A DNA stretch of 64,000 nucleotides. Origin: Bacillus benzoevorans. GTDB lineage: Bacteria; Bacillota; Bacilli; Bacillales; Cytobacillaceae. The position numbers were made by a program, and so were the translations under genes. Positions within the stretch are counted from its first letter, which is position 1; each line of letters starts with the position of its first letter. Below are positions 33,207 through 41,571 of this stretch, in pieces. The stretch covers positions 1 to 64,000 of the forward strand of contig NZ_JACHGK010000012.1 of assembly GCF_014207535.1 (NCBI RefSeq), read 5' to 3'. The notes beneath the pieces are model-generated. The model worked only from the letters and a program-made list of their open reading frames with translations, was not told the origin of the DNA and searched no databases.

Positions 33207-33306
33207 GTCTAAATGCTGCCGAATGGGTCATAAGGACGATATTGCAACACTTAACATAAGGAATCATCATAAGACAATGCCGGATTCTTCCTTTATTACA
33301 TCTTGA
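33193..33306 (+). CDS. Possible 37-residue leader peptide upstream of nasB
   Basis: ATG at 33193 has AAGGAG 8 nt upstream and opens a 37-codon frame beginning MKGMMSKCCRMGHKDD, ending 25 bp before nasB. The SD is better than that of nasB itself. If transcription starts at the TnrA-dependent promoter near 33213 this frame is not transcribed whole; it requires the upstream TTGACT promoter. No similarity recognised. Confidence 0.3.
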   Translation: MKGMMSKCCRMGHKDDIATLNIRNHHKTMPDSSFITS

Positions 33307-33330
33307 AAAACAGAAAGGGGAGCATTCTGA

Positions 33331-35604
33331 ATGCGGAAGAGGAGATTAGTTGTCGTTGGAAATGGGATGGCAGGGGTAAGGTGTGTTGAGGAAATATTAA
33401 AGATCAATCAAGAGGCTTTTCAAATCACGATTTTTGGCAAAGAGCCTTATCCGAATTATAACCGAATGATGTTATCGAAGGTCCTTCAAGGGGATACAAA
33501 TGTTGAAAGGATCATATTAAACGATTGGAAATGGTATGAAGAAAATCGGATTACATTATGTACTGATGAATTTGTTGTGGAGATAAATACAGAAGAAAAA
33601 TGGGTGAAGTCTTCAAAAGGAAGAAAGGCTGGCTATGATGAATTAATCTTGGCGACGGGTTCTAATCCTTTTATCCTTCCGCTTCCAGGTATCGATAAGT
33701 CAGGTGTTATGGCATTTCGAGATATTCAAGATTGTGAAGCGATGGTGGAAGCCGCGAAAAAATACAAGAAAGCCATTGTGATCGGCGGCGGGCTGCTGGG
33801 ACTTGAAGCAGCGAGGGGATTATTAAATCTGAGGATGAAGGTAGATGTTGTCCATATTGGCGATTATATTATGGACCGTCAATTAGATGAAACGGCGGCC
33901 AACATGCTGCAAAAAGAGCTTGAGAAGCAAGGGATGAATTTTCTCTTGAAAAAGAACTCGATCGAAATTACAGGCCACCGGCGGGTCAAGGGTCTTCGCT
34001 TTTCAGATGGCACTTGGCGGGCAGCGGATTTAATTGTCATGGCCGTAGGGGTGAAGCCAAATATAAAAGTTGCTGAAAGAACACCGATTCAAATGAATCG
34101 CGCTATTGTCGTAGATGATTTTATGCGCACAAATGCTGCCAACGTCTATGCGGTTGGGGAGTGTGCGGAACACCGGGGGATTGTCTATGGTCTTGTTGCT
34201 CCTCTGTATGAACAAGGAAAAGTGCTGGCGGCATATTTAGGGGGCGAAGTTTCGGGCGGGTTTCAAGGGACCGTTTTATCGACGCAATTGAAAATCTCAG
34301 GCGTGGATGTTTTTTCAACTGGAGAGTTCATGGAAGCCGAAGGAAATCACGCAATCAAATGGTACAACGGAATCAATAACACTTATAAAAAACTTGTATT
34401 TCGTGACAACAAGCTTGTTGGTGCTGTGTTATTTGGCGATATCCAAGAGGGAAGCCGATTCACGCGAATGATCGAAAAGAGAATGGATTATCGGGAGCTG
34501 GAAAAAGAGATAAATGGTGCGCATGAGCAGGCTGACTTTATTGCAGCAATGGCCGATCATGAGAAAGTTTGCCAGTGTAATGGTGTTTCAAAGGGGACAA
34601 TTGTCGAGGCGATAGGTAAGCAAAACCTAACAAATGTCGCGGAAATTAAGGCTTGTACAAAAGCATCGAGCTCCTGTGGAGGCTGCAGGGGGGTACTTGC
34701 TAGTCTGCTAGATTATGTACAGCGTCATGGAGCTGCTGAAAAGCAAGTGAAAGAATCGATTTGTGCTTGTACTGGGGCGGACCATGAAGACGTTATCGAG
34801 ACAATCAGGCAGTTTCCTTGCGATTCAAAAGAGCAAATCATGCAGCGGCTAAAATGGAAAAATACGGAGGGTTGTGAAAGGTGTCGCTCTGCTTTGCGCT
34901 ATTATATAAGTGTTCATAGCGGAACAAATATTGAAATGACCGAAACGAAACAAGCTGATGGAACCTATATGGTTGCTCCAAGAATGTATGGCGGGGAAAC
35001 AAGTGCGGAGCAATTGAGATTAATAGCACATGTGGTGGAAAGATTTAAGATTCCGTTAGTGAAACTGGCACAAGGTCCAAGAATGGAGCTATATAGTGTT
35101 CAAGAAAAGGATGTAGAGAGGATTCGCGGGATGTTACAAGTATCTGTCCCGATTGAAGGCGGGTCACTCCAGGCCGTTGCAACATGTGCAGGGATTCACT
35201 ATGCGAAGGATGCGATGCAAGACTCGATTCAGCTCGGGGCAAAACTAGAACGCCTGCTGGAATCTCTTCTATTACCAGCCAACATTACGCTGGCTGTATC
35301 AGCTAGTCCGCGTGACGAGGCCTACGTCGCGCGAGAGGATGCGGGGTTAATGGGAGCGCCGGGAGGCTGGGAGTTGTTGGTGAAACAAGAGCGACTCTTC
35401 TCTGGACTAACGGAAGACGAAGCGATTGCGATGACAACAGCGCTTGTACACATTTATCGTAAACGGGCTTACTATTTAGAAAAGCTGCATGAATGGGTAA
35501 CGAGAGTTGGAATCGTTGCGGTACGGGAAGAAATTTTTCAAAGAAAATTCAGGATGAGTGAAGAAAAACAGAAGATAGTTACCGTAGGGCAGGTGGAAGG
35601 ATGA
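33331..35604 (+). CDS. nasB: Assimilatory nitrate reductase, electron transfer subunit
   Basis: 757 residues. N-terminal FAD/NAD(P)H oxidoreductase (VVVGNGMAGVRCVEEIL, YNRMMLSKVL, GGGLLGLEAARGLLN, then VGECAEHRG), followed by two Cys-rich BFD-type [2Fe-2S] modules (VCQCNGVSKGTI with SCGGCRG; CACTGADHEDV with CERCRSALRYY). The C-terminal part from about 545 is homologous to the nitrite reductase ferredoxin-like and siroheme domains of NasD, but the cluster Cys are lost (CAGIHYAKDA and SASPRDEA). It passes electrons from NADH to NasC. Start follows GAAAGGGGAG. The last bases overlap nasC (ATGA). Confidence 0.9.
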   Translation: MRKRRLVVVGNGMAGVRCVEEILKINQEAFQITIFGKEPYPNYNRMMLSKVLQGDTNVERIILNDWKWYEENRITLCTDEFVVEINTEEKWVKSSKGRKAGYDELILATGSNPFILPLPGIDKSGVMAFRDIQDCEAMVEAAKKYKKAIVIGGGLLGLEAARGLLNLRMKVDVVHIGDYIMDRQLDETAANMLQKELEKQGMNFLLKKNSIEITGHRRVKGLRFSDGTWRAADLIVMAVGVKPNIKVAERTPIQMNRAIVVDDFMRTNAANVYAVGECAEHRGIVYGLVAPLYEQGKVLAAYLGGEVSGGFQGTVLSTQLKISGVDVFSTGEFMEAEGNHAIKWYNGINNTYKKLVFRDNKLVGAVLFGDIQEGSRFTRMIEKRMDYRELEKEINGAHEQADFIAAMADHEKVCQCNGVSKGTIVEAIGKQNLTNVAEIKACTKASSSCGGCRGVLASLLDYVQRHGAAEKQVKESICACTGADHEDVIETIRQFPCDSKEQIMQRLKWKNTEGCERCRSALRYYISVHSGTNIEMTETKQADGTYMVAPRMYGGETSAEQLRLIAHVVERFKIPLVKLAQGPRMELYSVQEKDVERIRGMLQVSVPIEGGSLQAVATCAGIHYAKDAMQDSIQLGAKLERLLESLLLPANITLAVSASPRDEAYVAREDAGLMGAPGGWELLVKQERLFSGLTEDEAIAMTTALVHIYRKRAYYLEKLHEWVTRVGIVAVREEIFQRKFRMSEEKQKIVTVGQVEG

Positions 35605-37688
35605 TGGCATCAAAGGTAATGGATACACAATGTCCGTTCTGTAGTGTCCAATGCAAAATGCAGATTATGGAAAAAGAGGAAGCTGGAAAAACGACTTATA
35701 CGGTACAGCCGAAAGCAAATGCGGCTTCCGAAGGCAGACTTTGTATAAAAGGAATGAATGCCTATCAGCATGGTTTGAGTGAAGAACGGGTGACCGAACC
35801 ATTGCTGAATAAGGATGGGGTTTTTACACCTGTAACTTGGGAAGAAGCCTATGAGTTCATCGCAAAAAAATTCCGCGATATACAGGGGCGGTTTGGGCAT
35901 GATGTTATTGGCGTTTATGGCGGCGGTTCATTAACGAATGAAACTTCCTATCTCCTTGGGAAATTTGCCCGGATTGGACTGCAAACAAAATATATTGATT
36001 ATAATGGCCGCTTTTGTATGTCGGCCGCCGCAGCGGCAAGTAATGCCGCATTCGGCATGGATAGAGGATTAACCAACCCGCTTTCAGATATCCGAAAAAC
36101 AAAATGTCTCATTTTGGCTGGAACCAATATTGCCGAATGCCAGCCAACACTCATGCCTTATTTTATGGATGCAAAGGAAAATGGGGCTTATATCATTGTG
36201 GTGGATCCGCGCGATACGGCGACTGCGGAGATGGCGGACTTACACTTAAAAGTGAAGCCGGGCACCGATGTTGCGTTAGCGAGTGCAATGTTAAAAATTT
36301 TGTTAGAAGAAGGATATGTGGATCACTCCTTTGTACGAGAGAGAACAACCGGTTTTGCCGAGGTAAAAAAACATGTTGCGGCACTCGATTTTGATGAACT
36401 CGTCAGCAAAATAGGCGTTTCGTTAGAAGATCTGAAAGAGGCGGCCATCCGTTTTGGAAGTGCAGCATCCGGGATGATTCTGACTGCGAGAGGAGTGGAG
36501 CAGCAAACAGATGGCTATTTGGCTGTTCGGAATTATATCAATCTGCTTCTTGTAACAGGTAAGATCGGCAAACCTGGCAGCGGCTATGGCGCCGTTACCG
36601 GTCAGGCTAATGGTCAAGGCGGCCGCGAACATGGACAAAAAGCTGACCAGCTTCCCGGTTACCGTTATATTGAGAATGATAATGACCGTGCATATATGGC
36701 AGGAATATGGGGAGTTCATCCATCGGAGATTCCGCATAAAGGCGTATCGGCATATGAAATGATGAAAAAGGTGCATGCACAGGAAATTCGTGCCTTGTTT
36801 TTAATGGGGTCCAATCCGATTTTATCCAATCCGAATGCCGGCTTTGTCGAAGAAGGGATCCGAAAGTTAGACCTTCTTGTAGCGGTAGATATGTTTCTAT
36901 CTGAAACGGCTCAGCTGGCCCATGTGATATTACCTGCCGCCTCTTTTCTTGAAAATGAAGGTACACTTACGAATCTTGAGGGGCGGGTGCTCCTGCGAGA
37001 GGCCGCTCGTCCGGTACCGGGGATGGTAAAACAGGATTGGGAGATTTTGTGCGATATAGCAGGAAGGATGGGGAAAGGTTCGTACTTTCCATATGGAAGC
37101 GCAGAGGAGATTTTTGCGGAGTTACGAAGAGCGAGTCGAGGGGGAATGGCGGATTATTACGGGATCACATACGATCGGCTGCGGAAGGAGGAAGGGATTT
37201 ACTGGCCTTGTCCTACTCTCGAACATCCCGGAGAAAAGCGTCTGTTTACTGCGGCTTTTGCTCATTCTGATGGAAAGGCAAAGATCGCTATTGTTAATCA
37301 TCATTATCCGAAGGAGCGAGTGGATGAACAATATCCTCTTATTCTGACAACAGGCCGTGTTTTAGAGCATTATTTAACGGGAGTGCAAACGAGGAAGAGT
37401 GTTGTATTGGCATCTCGGAAAATGGAGTCTTTTGTTGAAATTCATCCAAAGACAGCACAAAGGTGGAAGATAAAGGATGATACCTTAGTCAAGGTGAACT
37501 CAAGGCGGGGGCAAATCGTGGTCCGCAGTAAACTGACAGATTCGATTCGGGAGGATACGGTTTTTGTTCCAATGCACTGGGGAGGCCTGCAAAATGTAAA
37601 TAAGCTGACATGTGAAGAACTGGATCCGACATGTAAAATGCCTGGCTTTAAAATATGTGCGGTATCGATAGAACCTTTATTAACCTAA
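35601..37688 (+). CDS. nasC: Assimilatory nitrate reductase, catalytic (molybdopterin) subunit
   Basis: 695 residues of the DMSO-reductase superfamily. An N-terminal [4Fe-4S] site (Cys11, Cys14, Cys18, Cys48 in CPFCSVQC and GRLCIKG) is followed by bis-MGD domains (YNGRFCMSAAAAASN, GSNPILSNPNA, NEGTLTNLEGRVLL) and the C-terminal molybdopterin-binding barrel (TTGRVLEHYLTG, FVPMHWGG). It reduces nitrate to nitrite in the cytosol with electrons from NasB. It overlaps nasB by 4 bp. A long terminator hairpin follows. Confidence 0.9.
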   Translation: MMASKVMDTQCPFCSVQCKMQIMEKEEAGKTTYTVQPKANAASEGRLCIKGMNAYQHGLSEERVTEPLLNKDGVFTPVTWEEAYEFIAKKFRDIQGRFGHDVIGVYGGGSLTNETSYLLGKFARIGLQTKYIDYNGRFCMSAAAAASNAAFGMDRGLTNPLSDIRKTKCLILAGTNIAECQPTLMPYFMDAKENGAYIIVVDPRDTATAEMADLHLKVKPGTDVALASAMLKILLEEGYVDHSFVRERTTGFAEVKKHVAALDFDELVSKIGVSLEDLKEAAIRFGSAASGMILTARGVEQQTDGYLAVRNYINLLLVTGKIGKPGSGYGAVTGQANGQGGREHGQKADQLPGYRYIENDNDRAYMAGIWGVHPSEIPHKGVSAYEMMKKVHAQEIRALFLMGSNPILSNPNAGFVEEGIRKLDLLVAVDMFLSETAQLAHVILPAASFLENEGTLTNLEGRVLLREAARPVPGMVKQDWEILCDIAGRMGKGSYFPYGSAEEIFAELRRASRGGMADYYGITYDRLRKEEGIYWPCPTLEHPGEKRLFTAAFAHSDGKAKIAIVNHHYPKERVDEQYPLILTTGRVLEHYLTGVQTRKSVVLASRKMESFVEIHPKTAQRWKIKDDTLVKVNSRRGQIVVRSKLTDSIREDTVFVPMHWGGLQNVNKLTCEELDPTCKMPGFKICAVSIEPLLT

Positions 37689-37691
37689 TAA

Positions 37692-37769
37692 AAGGAGGTT
37701 TCCTCATTGGTGAAACGAGTCATCGCAATAGCGGTGAATGTCCGCACCATATGAGAAACCTCCTTTTTA
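37692..37769 (+). terminator. Long hairpin terminator after nasC
   Basis: AAAGGAGGTTT and AAACCTCCTTT, extended inward by CTCAT/ATGAG and GGTG/CACC, close a loop of about 30 nt and are followed by TTTTT. The left arm doubles as a perfect SD (AAAGGAGG) before a 15-codon TTG/GTG frame, probably fortuitous or a gene-start remnant. Confidence 0.8.
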
Positions 37770-37835
37770 ATTCTGAGATGACAAAAAGAATAATGATATG
37801 AATCATTATTCCAATAGTTTGATAGGGGGATCATA

Positions 37836-38165
37836 TTATTTTTTCCAAAGCCCGAATTGGGCATTTATTTGTCCTTGAATCATTTTCTTGCGTATTTTCT
37901 CCTCTTCTATTTTCTTCATTTCTTTCACTTTTTCACGTCGGATTTCCAATGTTTGAATCCCGTCTTCAATTTTTTCTGCAATCTCCATTAGTGCTTCTAC
38001 ATCGGAAAATGAATACTTTCGATTTCCTCCTTTTGAACGTTCGGGAAAGATCAACTTTCGCTCTTCATAATAACGAATTTGTCTTTCAGATAATCCGGTT
38101 AATTCACTCACGACTCCTATGGAAATGACTTTTTTCTCTTTGTAAGAGGGGTTTGGCTCACTGAT
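37836..38165 (-). CDS. tnrA: TnrA, MerR-family global nitrogen regulator
   Basis: About 109 residues, the length of B. subtilis TnrA (110). It reads SYKEKKVISIGVVSELTGL, SERQIRYYEERKL, GGNRKYSFSDVEALMEIA and a C-terminal KKMIQGQINAQF, which matches TnrA over its whole length, including the tail that contacts glutamine synthetase. The wing and helix-turn-helix require the N-terminal VISIG strand, so translation must begin upstream of the GTG at 38111. Yet between the in-frame TGA at 38172 and that point there is no ATG, GTG or TTG. The SD GAGGTG points to ATC at 38165 or 38168. An AUC start, or an altered start codon, is inferred. Confidence 0.85.
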   Translation of the reverse strand: MSEPNPSYKEKKVISIGVVSELTGLSERQIRYYEERKLIFPERSKGGNRKYSFSDVEALMEIAEKIEDGIQTLEIRREKVKEMKKIEEEKIRKKMIQGQINAQFGLWKK

Positions 38166-38276
38166 GATTTTTCACCTCACTAAGAAATCAAACTATTTTG
38201 TTTATTCATTATATCGTAATCAACTGAAGATTTGAACTTTATTTGCATGGAAATGTTAAAAATCATTACGATTTTA

Positions 38277-38328
38277 TGTTAGATAACCTCACATATTCGT
38301 TGTTGCTTATCTTGAAGAATACTATAAT
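38277..38328 (+). promoter_or_regulatory. TnrA box and -10 for nasD
   Basis: TGTTAGATAACCTCACA at 38277-38293 fits TGTNA-N7-TNACA, and a perfect TATAAT at 38323-38328 is centred about 40 bp downstream. Transcription from near 38335 leaves a leader of about 180 nt before nasD, in which I see no convincing regulatory fold. The box also lies upstream of the divergent tnrA gene and could serve its autoregulation. Confidence 0.75.
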
Positions 38329-38515
38329 CATTTTATATTAACCTTTCAAAAAAGAATGAGAAGTTACTTATAGAATGTTGGAATACGGCTATTTTTTACA
38401 GACCCGAACTATAAGGGGCTGACAGCTCTATATCGCATGTAACTGTAAGTTTTGTAAGAAATAAAACTGAGTTTTGTTCTTTTTTCACAAATAATGATTG
38501 GGGGATATAGGACAG

Positions 38516-40930
38516 ATGAGTAGGAAAAAATTGGTGCTGGTTGGAAATGGGATGGCAGGAATTCGCTGTATAGAGGAAATATTGAAACTGAGACGGGAGA
38601 GTTTTGACATTACTGTTTTCGGAAGTGAACATCATCCGAATTATAATCGCATTCAACTGTCGACTGTATTACAAGGGGGAACAACGGTAGAAGATATCAC
38701 GATCAATGATTGGAACTGGTACAAAGAAAATCATATTACATTGTATACAGGCGAAACCGTCACAAAGGTTGATCCCGATAAGAAAATGGTTTATTCCGAT
38801 CGTAATCGAGCAGTTGAATATGACCAATTAATTTTAGCAACAGGGTCAGTTCCCTTTATTCTTCCGATTCCTGGGGCAGATAAAAAGGGAGTTGCAGCAT
38901 TTAGGAATATTGAGGATTGCGAGAAGATGATTGAATATTCAAGGTCTTATAGAAAGGCAGCTGTAATCGGAGGCGGATTACTGGGTCTTGAAGCGGCAAG
39001 GGGGTTATTGAATTTAGGAATGAAAGTCGATATCGTTCACTTGGCTGACTATGTGATGGAAAGGCAATTAGATTCAACTGCCGGAAAGATGCTGCAAAAG
39101 GAACTTGAGCAGCAGGGAATGAACTTTTTACTTGGAAAACAAACCACAGAAATATTTGGCGAACATGATGTTGAGGGGTTACGTTTTAGTGACGGTGAGG
39201 AAATCCAGGCAGATTTAGTGGTGATGGCGGCAGGAATTAGACCGAATATCCAATTAGCCTGCGAAAGCGGCATTCACGTTAACCGGGGAATTGTCGTCAA
39301 TGACTTTTTGGAAACGAATATTCCACATATTTACTCAGTTGGCGAGTGTGCAGAACATCGCGGAGTGGTGTATGGCTTGGTGGCGCCGCTGTATGACCAA
39401 GGGCAGGTTTTAGCGAAGAGAATTTGCGCTCTAGAAGGCAGTCCATACGAAGGTTCCGTTTTATCTACTAAATTAAAAGTCTCTGGGGTCGATGTATTTT
39501 CTGCGGGCGAAATTTTTGCAGATGAGAGGACGAAATCCGTTAAAGAATATAACGAATGGGATAATACCTATAAAAAAGTACTTATTCGTGATGGGAAAAT
39601 TTCAGGAGCGGTATTATTCGGTGATACTTCCGACGGAAATCAATTGTTAAGCCAGATCCATAAAGGGGCTGAAGCGGCAGAGTACTTTAAACAAGATAAG
39701 GGGGAAGCATCTAGTGTAAGCTTTATTGCCATGATGTCAGATGAAGAAATTATTTGCGGATGTAATGGGGTTACAAAAGGAGAAATTGTTTCCGCTATTC
39801 AAACACAAGGTTTAACCAATATCGAAGAGGTGAAAGGTTGTACAAATGCTTCCCGTTCCTGTGGAGGTTGTAAAGGTCTGGTAGCTGACCTTTTACAGTT
39901 GACACTGGGAGACGAATTTAATAAATCTAGCCAAAAGGAACCGATTTGCAGCTGTACCACATTATCGAGGGACGAAGTGGTTGCTGAAATCCGGGAGAAG
40001 CATTTGACTCACACGAGAGAAGTCATGAATGTTCTAGACTGGAGAACAGATGGCGGGTGTTCGAAGTGCCGGCCTGCATTGAACTACTATTTAGGCATGA
40101 TTCATCCCCTTCGACATGAAGATGAAAGGGAATCGCGATTCGTTAATGAACGTCTTCATGCAAATATTCAAAAGGATGGTACCTTTTCGGTGGTGCCAAG
40201 AATGTATGGCGGTGTCACAAGTCCGGAGCAATTACGGAAAATTGCAGATGCAGCAGAGAAATATAACGCGAAGCTGGTAAAAGTGACTGGCGGTCAACGG
40301 ATCGACCTATTCGGAATAGAAAAGGATGATCTCCCAAGTATTTGGGCCGATTTGGATATGCCATCCGGTTATGCTTATGGAAAAACGCTTCGCACCGTTA
40401 AAACTTGTGTCGGGAAAAGCTTCTGCCGCTTTGGCACACAAGACTCGATTGGGTTAGGAATTGCCTTGGAAAAGAGACTTGAGCGTGTGAGCACCCCGCA
40501 TAAGGTGAAAATGGCTGTATCTGCTTGTCCCCGTAACTGTGCAGAGTCTGGAATTAAAGACTTGGGTGTCGTAGGTGTTGACGGTGGCTGGGAGATTTAT
40601 GCAGGCGGTAACGGCGGTACTCACTTAAGGGCAGCTGAATTACTTTGCAAAGTAAAAACGAGTGAAGAAGTGATGGAGTTGACAGGTGCATTTTTTCAAT
40701 ATTATCGTGAAACGGCAAATTACATGGAAAGAACCTCTGTCTGGGTAGAGAGAGTGGGATTAGAAACGATAAACACCGTCCTTCATGATAAAGAGAAAGT
40801 AATCGAGTTGAATCAGCGTTTAGATGAGGCCTTGGCCGTTTTAAGTGACCCATGGAAAGAGGTTATTAACAATGAAAATATGAAAAAGGAATACTACGAG
40901 AAAGTAAATATTGCTGTGACGACAAACTAA
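38516..40930 (+). CDS. nasD: Assimilatory NAD(P)H nitrite reductase, large subunit
   Basis: About 804 residues. FAD/NAD(P)H domain (LVGNGMAGIRCIEEIL, GGGLLGLEAARGLLN, SVGECAEHRG), two [2Fe-2S] BFD modules (CGCNGVTKGEI with SCGGCKG; CSCTTLSRDEV with CSKCRPALNYYLG), then ferredoxin-like and siroheme domains. The [4Fe-4S]-siroheme Cys are intact: TCVGKSFCRFG and SACPRNCAES. It reduces nitrite to ammonium with six electrons, together with NasE. Closely similar to NasB in its first 500 residues. Start at ATG 38516; the frame is open from a TTG at 38498. Confidence 0.92.
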   Translation: MSRKKLVLVGNGMAGIRCIEEILKLRRESFDITVFGSEHHPNYNRIQLSTVLQGGTTVEDITINDWNWYKENHITLYTGETVTKVDPDKKMVYSDRNRAVEYDQLILATGSVPFILPIPGADKKGVAAFRNIEDCEKMIEYSRSYRKAAVIGGGLLGLEAARGLLNLGMKVDIVHLADYVMERQLDSTAGKMLQKELEQQGMNFLLGKQTTEIFGEHDVEGLRFSDGEEIQADLVVMAAGIRPNIQLACESGIHVNRGIVVNDFLETNIPHIYSVGECAEHRGVVYGLVAPLYDQGQVLAKRICALEGSPYEGSVLSTKLKVSGVDVFSAGEIFADERTKSVKEYNEWDNTYKKVLIRDGKISGAVLFGDTSDGNQLLSQIHKGAEAAEYFKQDKGEASSVSFIAMMSDEEIICGCNGVTKGEIVSAIQTQGLTNIEEVKGCTNASRSCGGCKGLVADLLQLTLGDEFNKSSQKEPICSCTTLSRDEVVAEIREKHLTHTREVMNVLDWRTDGGCSKCRPALNYYLGMIHPLRHEDERESRFVNERLHANIQKDGTFSVVPRMYGGVTSPEQLRKIADAAEKYNAKLVKVTGGQRIDLFGIEKDDLPSIWADLDMPSGYAYGKTLRTVKTCVGKSFCRFGTQDSIGLGIALEKRLERVSTPHKVKMAVSACPRNCAESGIKDLGVVGVDGGWEIYAGGNGGTHLRAAELLCKVKTSEEVMELTGAFFQYYRETANYMERTSVWVERVGLETINTVLHDKEKVIELNQRLDEALAVLSDPWKEVINNENMKKEYYEKVNIAVTTN

Positions 40931-40953
40931 TCATAAAGGAGGGGGAAAACGTA

Positions 40954-41274
40954 ATGAGAACCATTATTCAAAGGGTTAAGGTGGCAAAAGTAAGTGAGAT
41001 GCCCAAAAATATTGGCAAAACAATTAAAATTGGCGCGATTGAAATAGCACTGTTTCATTTGGCATGCGGAGAATTTCGCGCAATCGAAAATCGCTGCCCG
41101 CACAAAAGCGGCGTTTTAGCAGAAGGGATCGTCTGCGGGGACCATGTTTTTTGTCCGATGCATGACTGGAAAATTAGTGTCGTAGATGGATTGGTTCAGA
41201 AGCCGGATAATGGCTGTGTGAAAACCTTCCGGGTTGAAGTGGAAGGTGACGATGTATACATTTTTTTACACTAA
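40954..41274 (+). CDS. nasE: Nitrite reductase small subunit (NirD/NasE), Rieske-type
   Basis: 106 residues of the NirD family. The Rieske motif CPHKSG...CPMHDW is intact with C-x-H and C-x2-H ligands. Partner of NasD. AAGGAGGGGG precedes the start, 23 bp after nasD. Confidence 0.92.
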   Translation: MRTIIQRVKVAKVSEMPKNIGKTIKIGAIEIALFHLACGEFRAIENRCPHKSGVLAEGIVCGDHVFCPMHDWKISVVDGLVQKPDNGCVKTFRVEVEGDDVYIFLH

Positions 41275-41530
41275 TTCAACGAATTTCAGGGCGTTACTGT
41301 GATTTAGAGCAACTAAGGAAGGTGATTAAAACCTAAATGATATCAAAAATAGATTAATTTAAAATGAAGATGATATTATTTAGATTGAAAGCGACGGAAT
41401 ATAAATCAATGAAATCACACTCCATCTTTATAGGTAGTTTGTATAGAATATTCATTTTTCAAAGGAAATTTTTTGAGCGAGCTCGACGACGGACAGGATG
41501 TGGCGCTTTGAAGCGTGAAAAAATCGGGCA

Positions 41531-41552
41531 CAAATTCGCCGAGGCGAATTTG
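41531..41552. promoter_or_regulatory. Perfect 10-bp-arm palindrome just before the glnA SD
   Basis: CAAATTCGCC and GGCGAATTTG flank a 2-bp GA centre and end 4 bp before the AAGGGGAGG ribosome site of glnA. As DNA it could be an operator; as RNA it could form a hairpin that tunes initiation. No TnrA/GlnR box was found between nasE and glnA. The rest of 41275-41530 shows no other feature. Confidence 0.6.
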
Positions 41553-41571
41553 ATCAAGGGGAGGCAAAATA

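Noticed and set aside
36423..36966. Frames of 117 and 119 codons antisense to nasC
   Set aside because: Shadows of a well-conserved molybdopterin enzyme.
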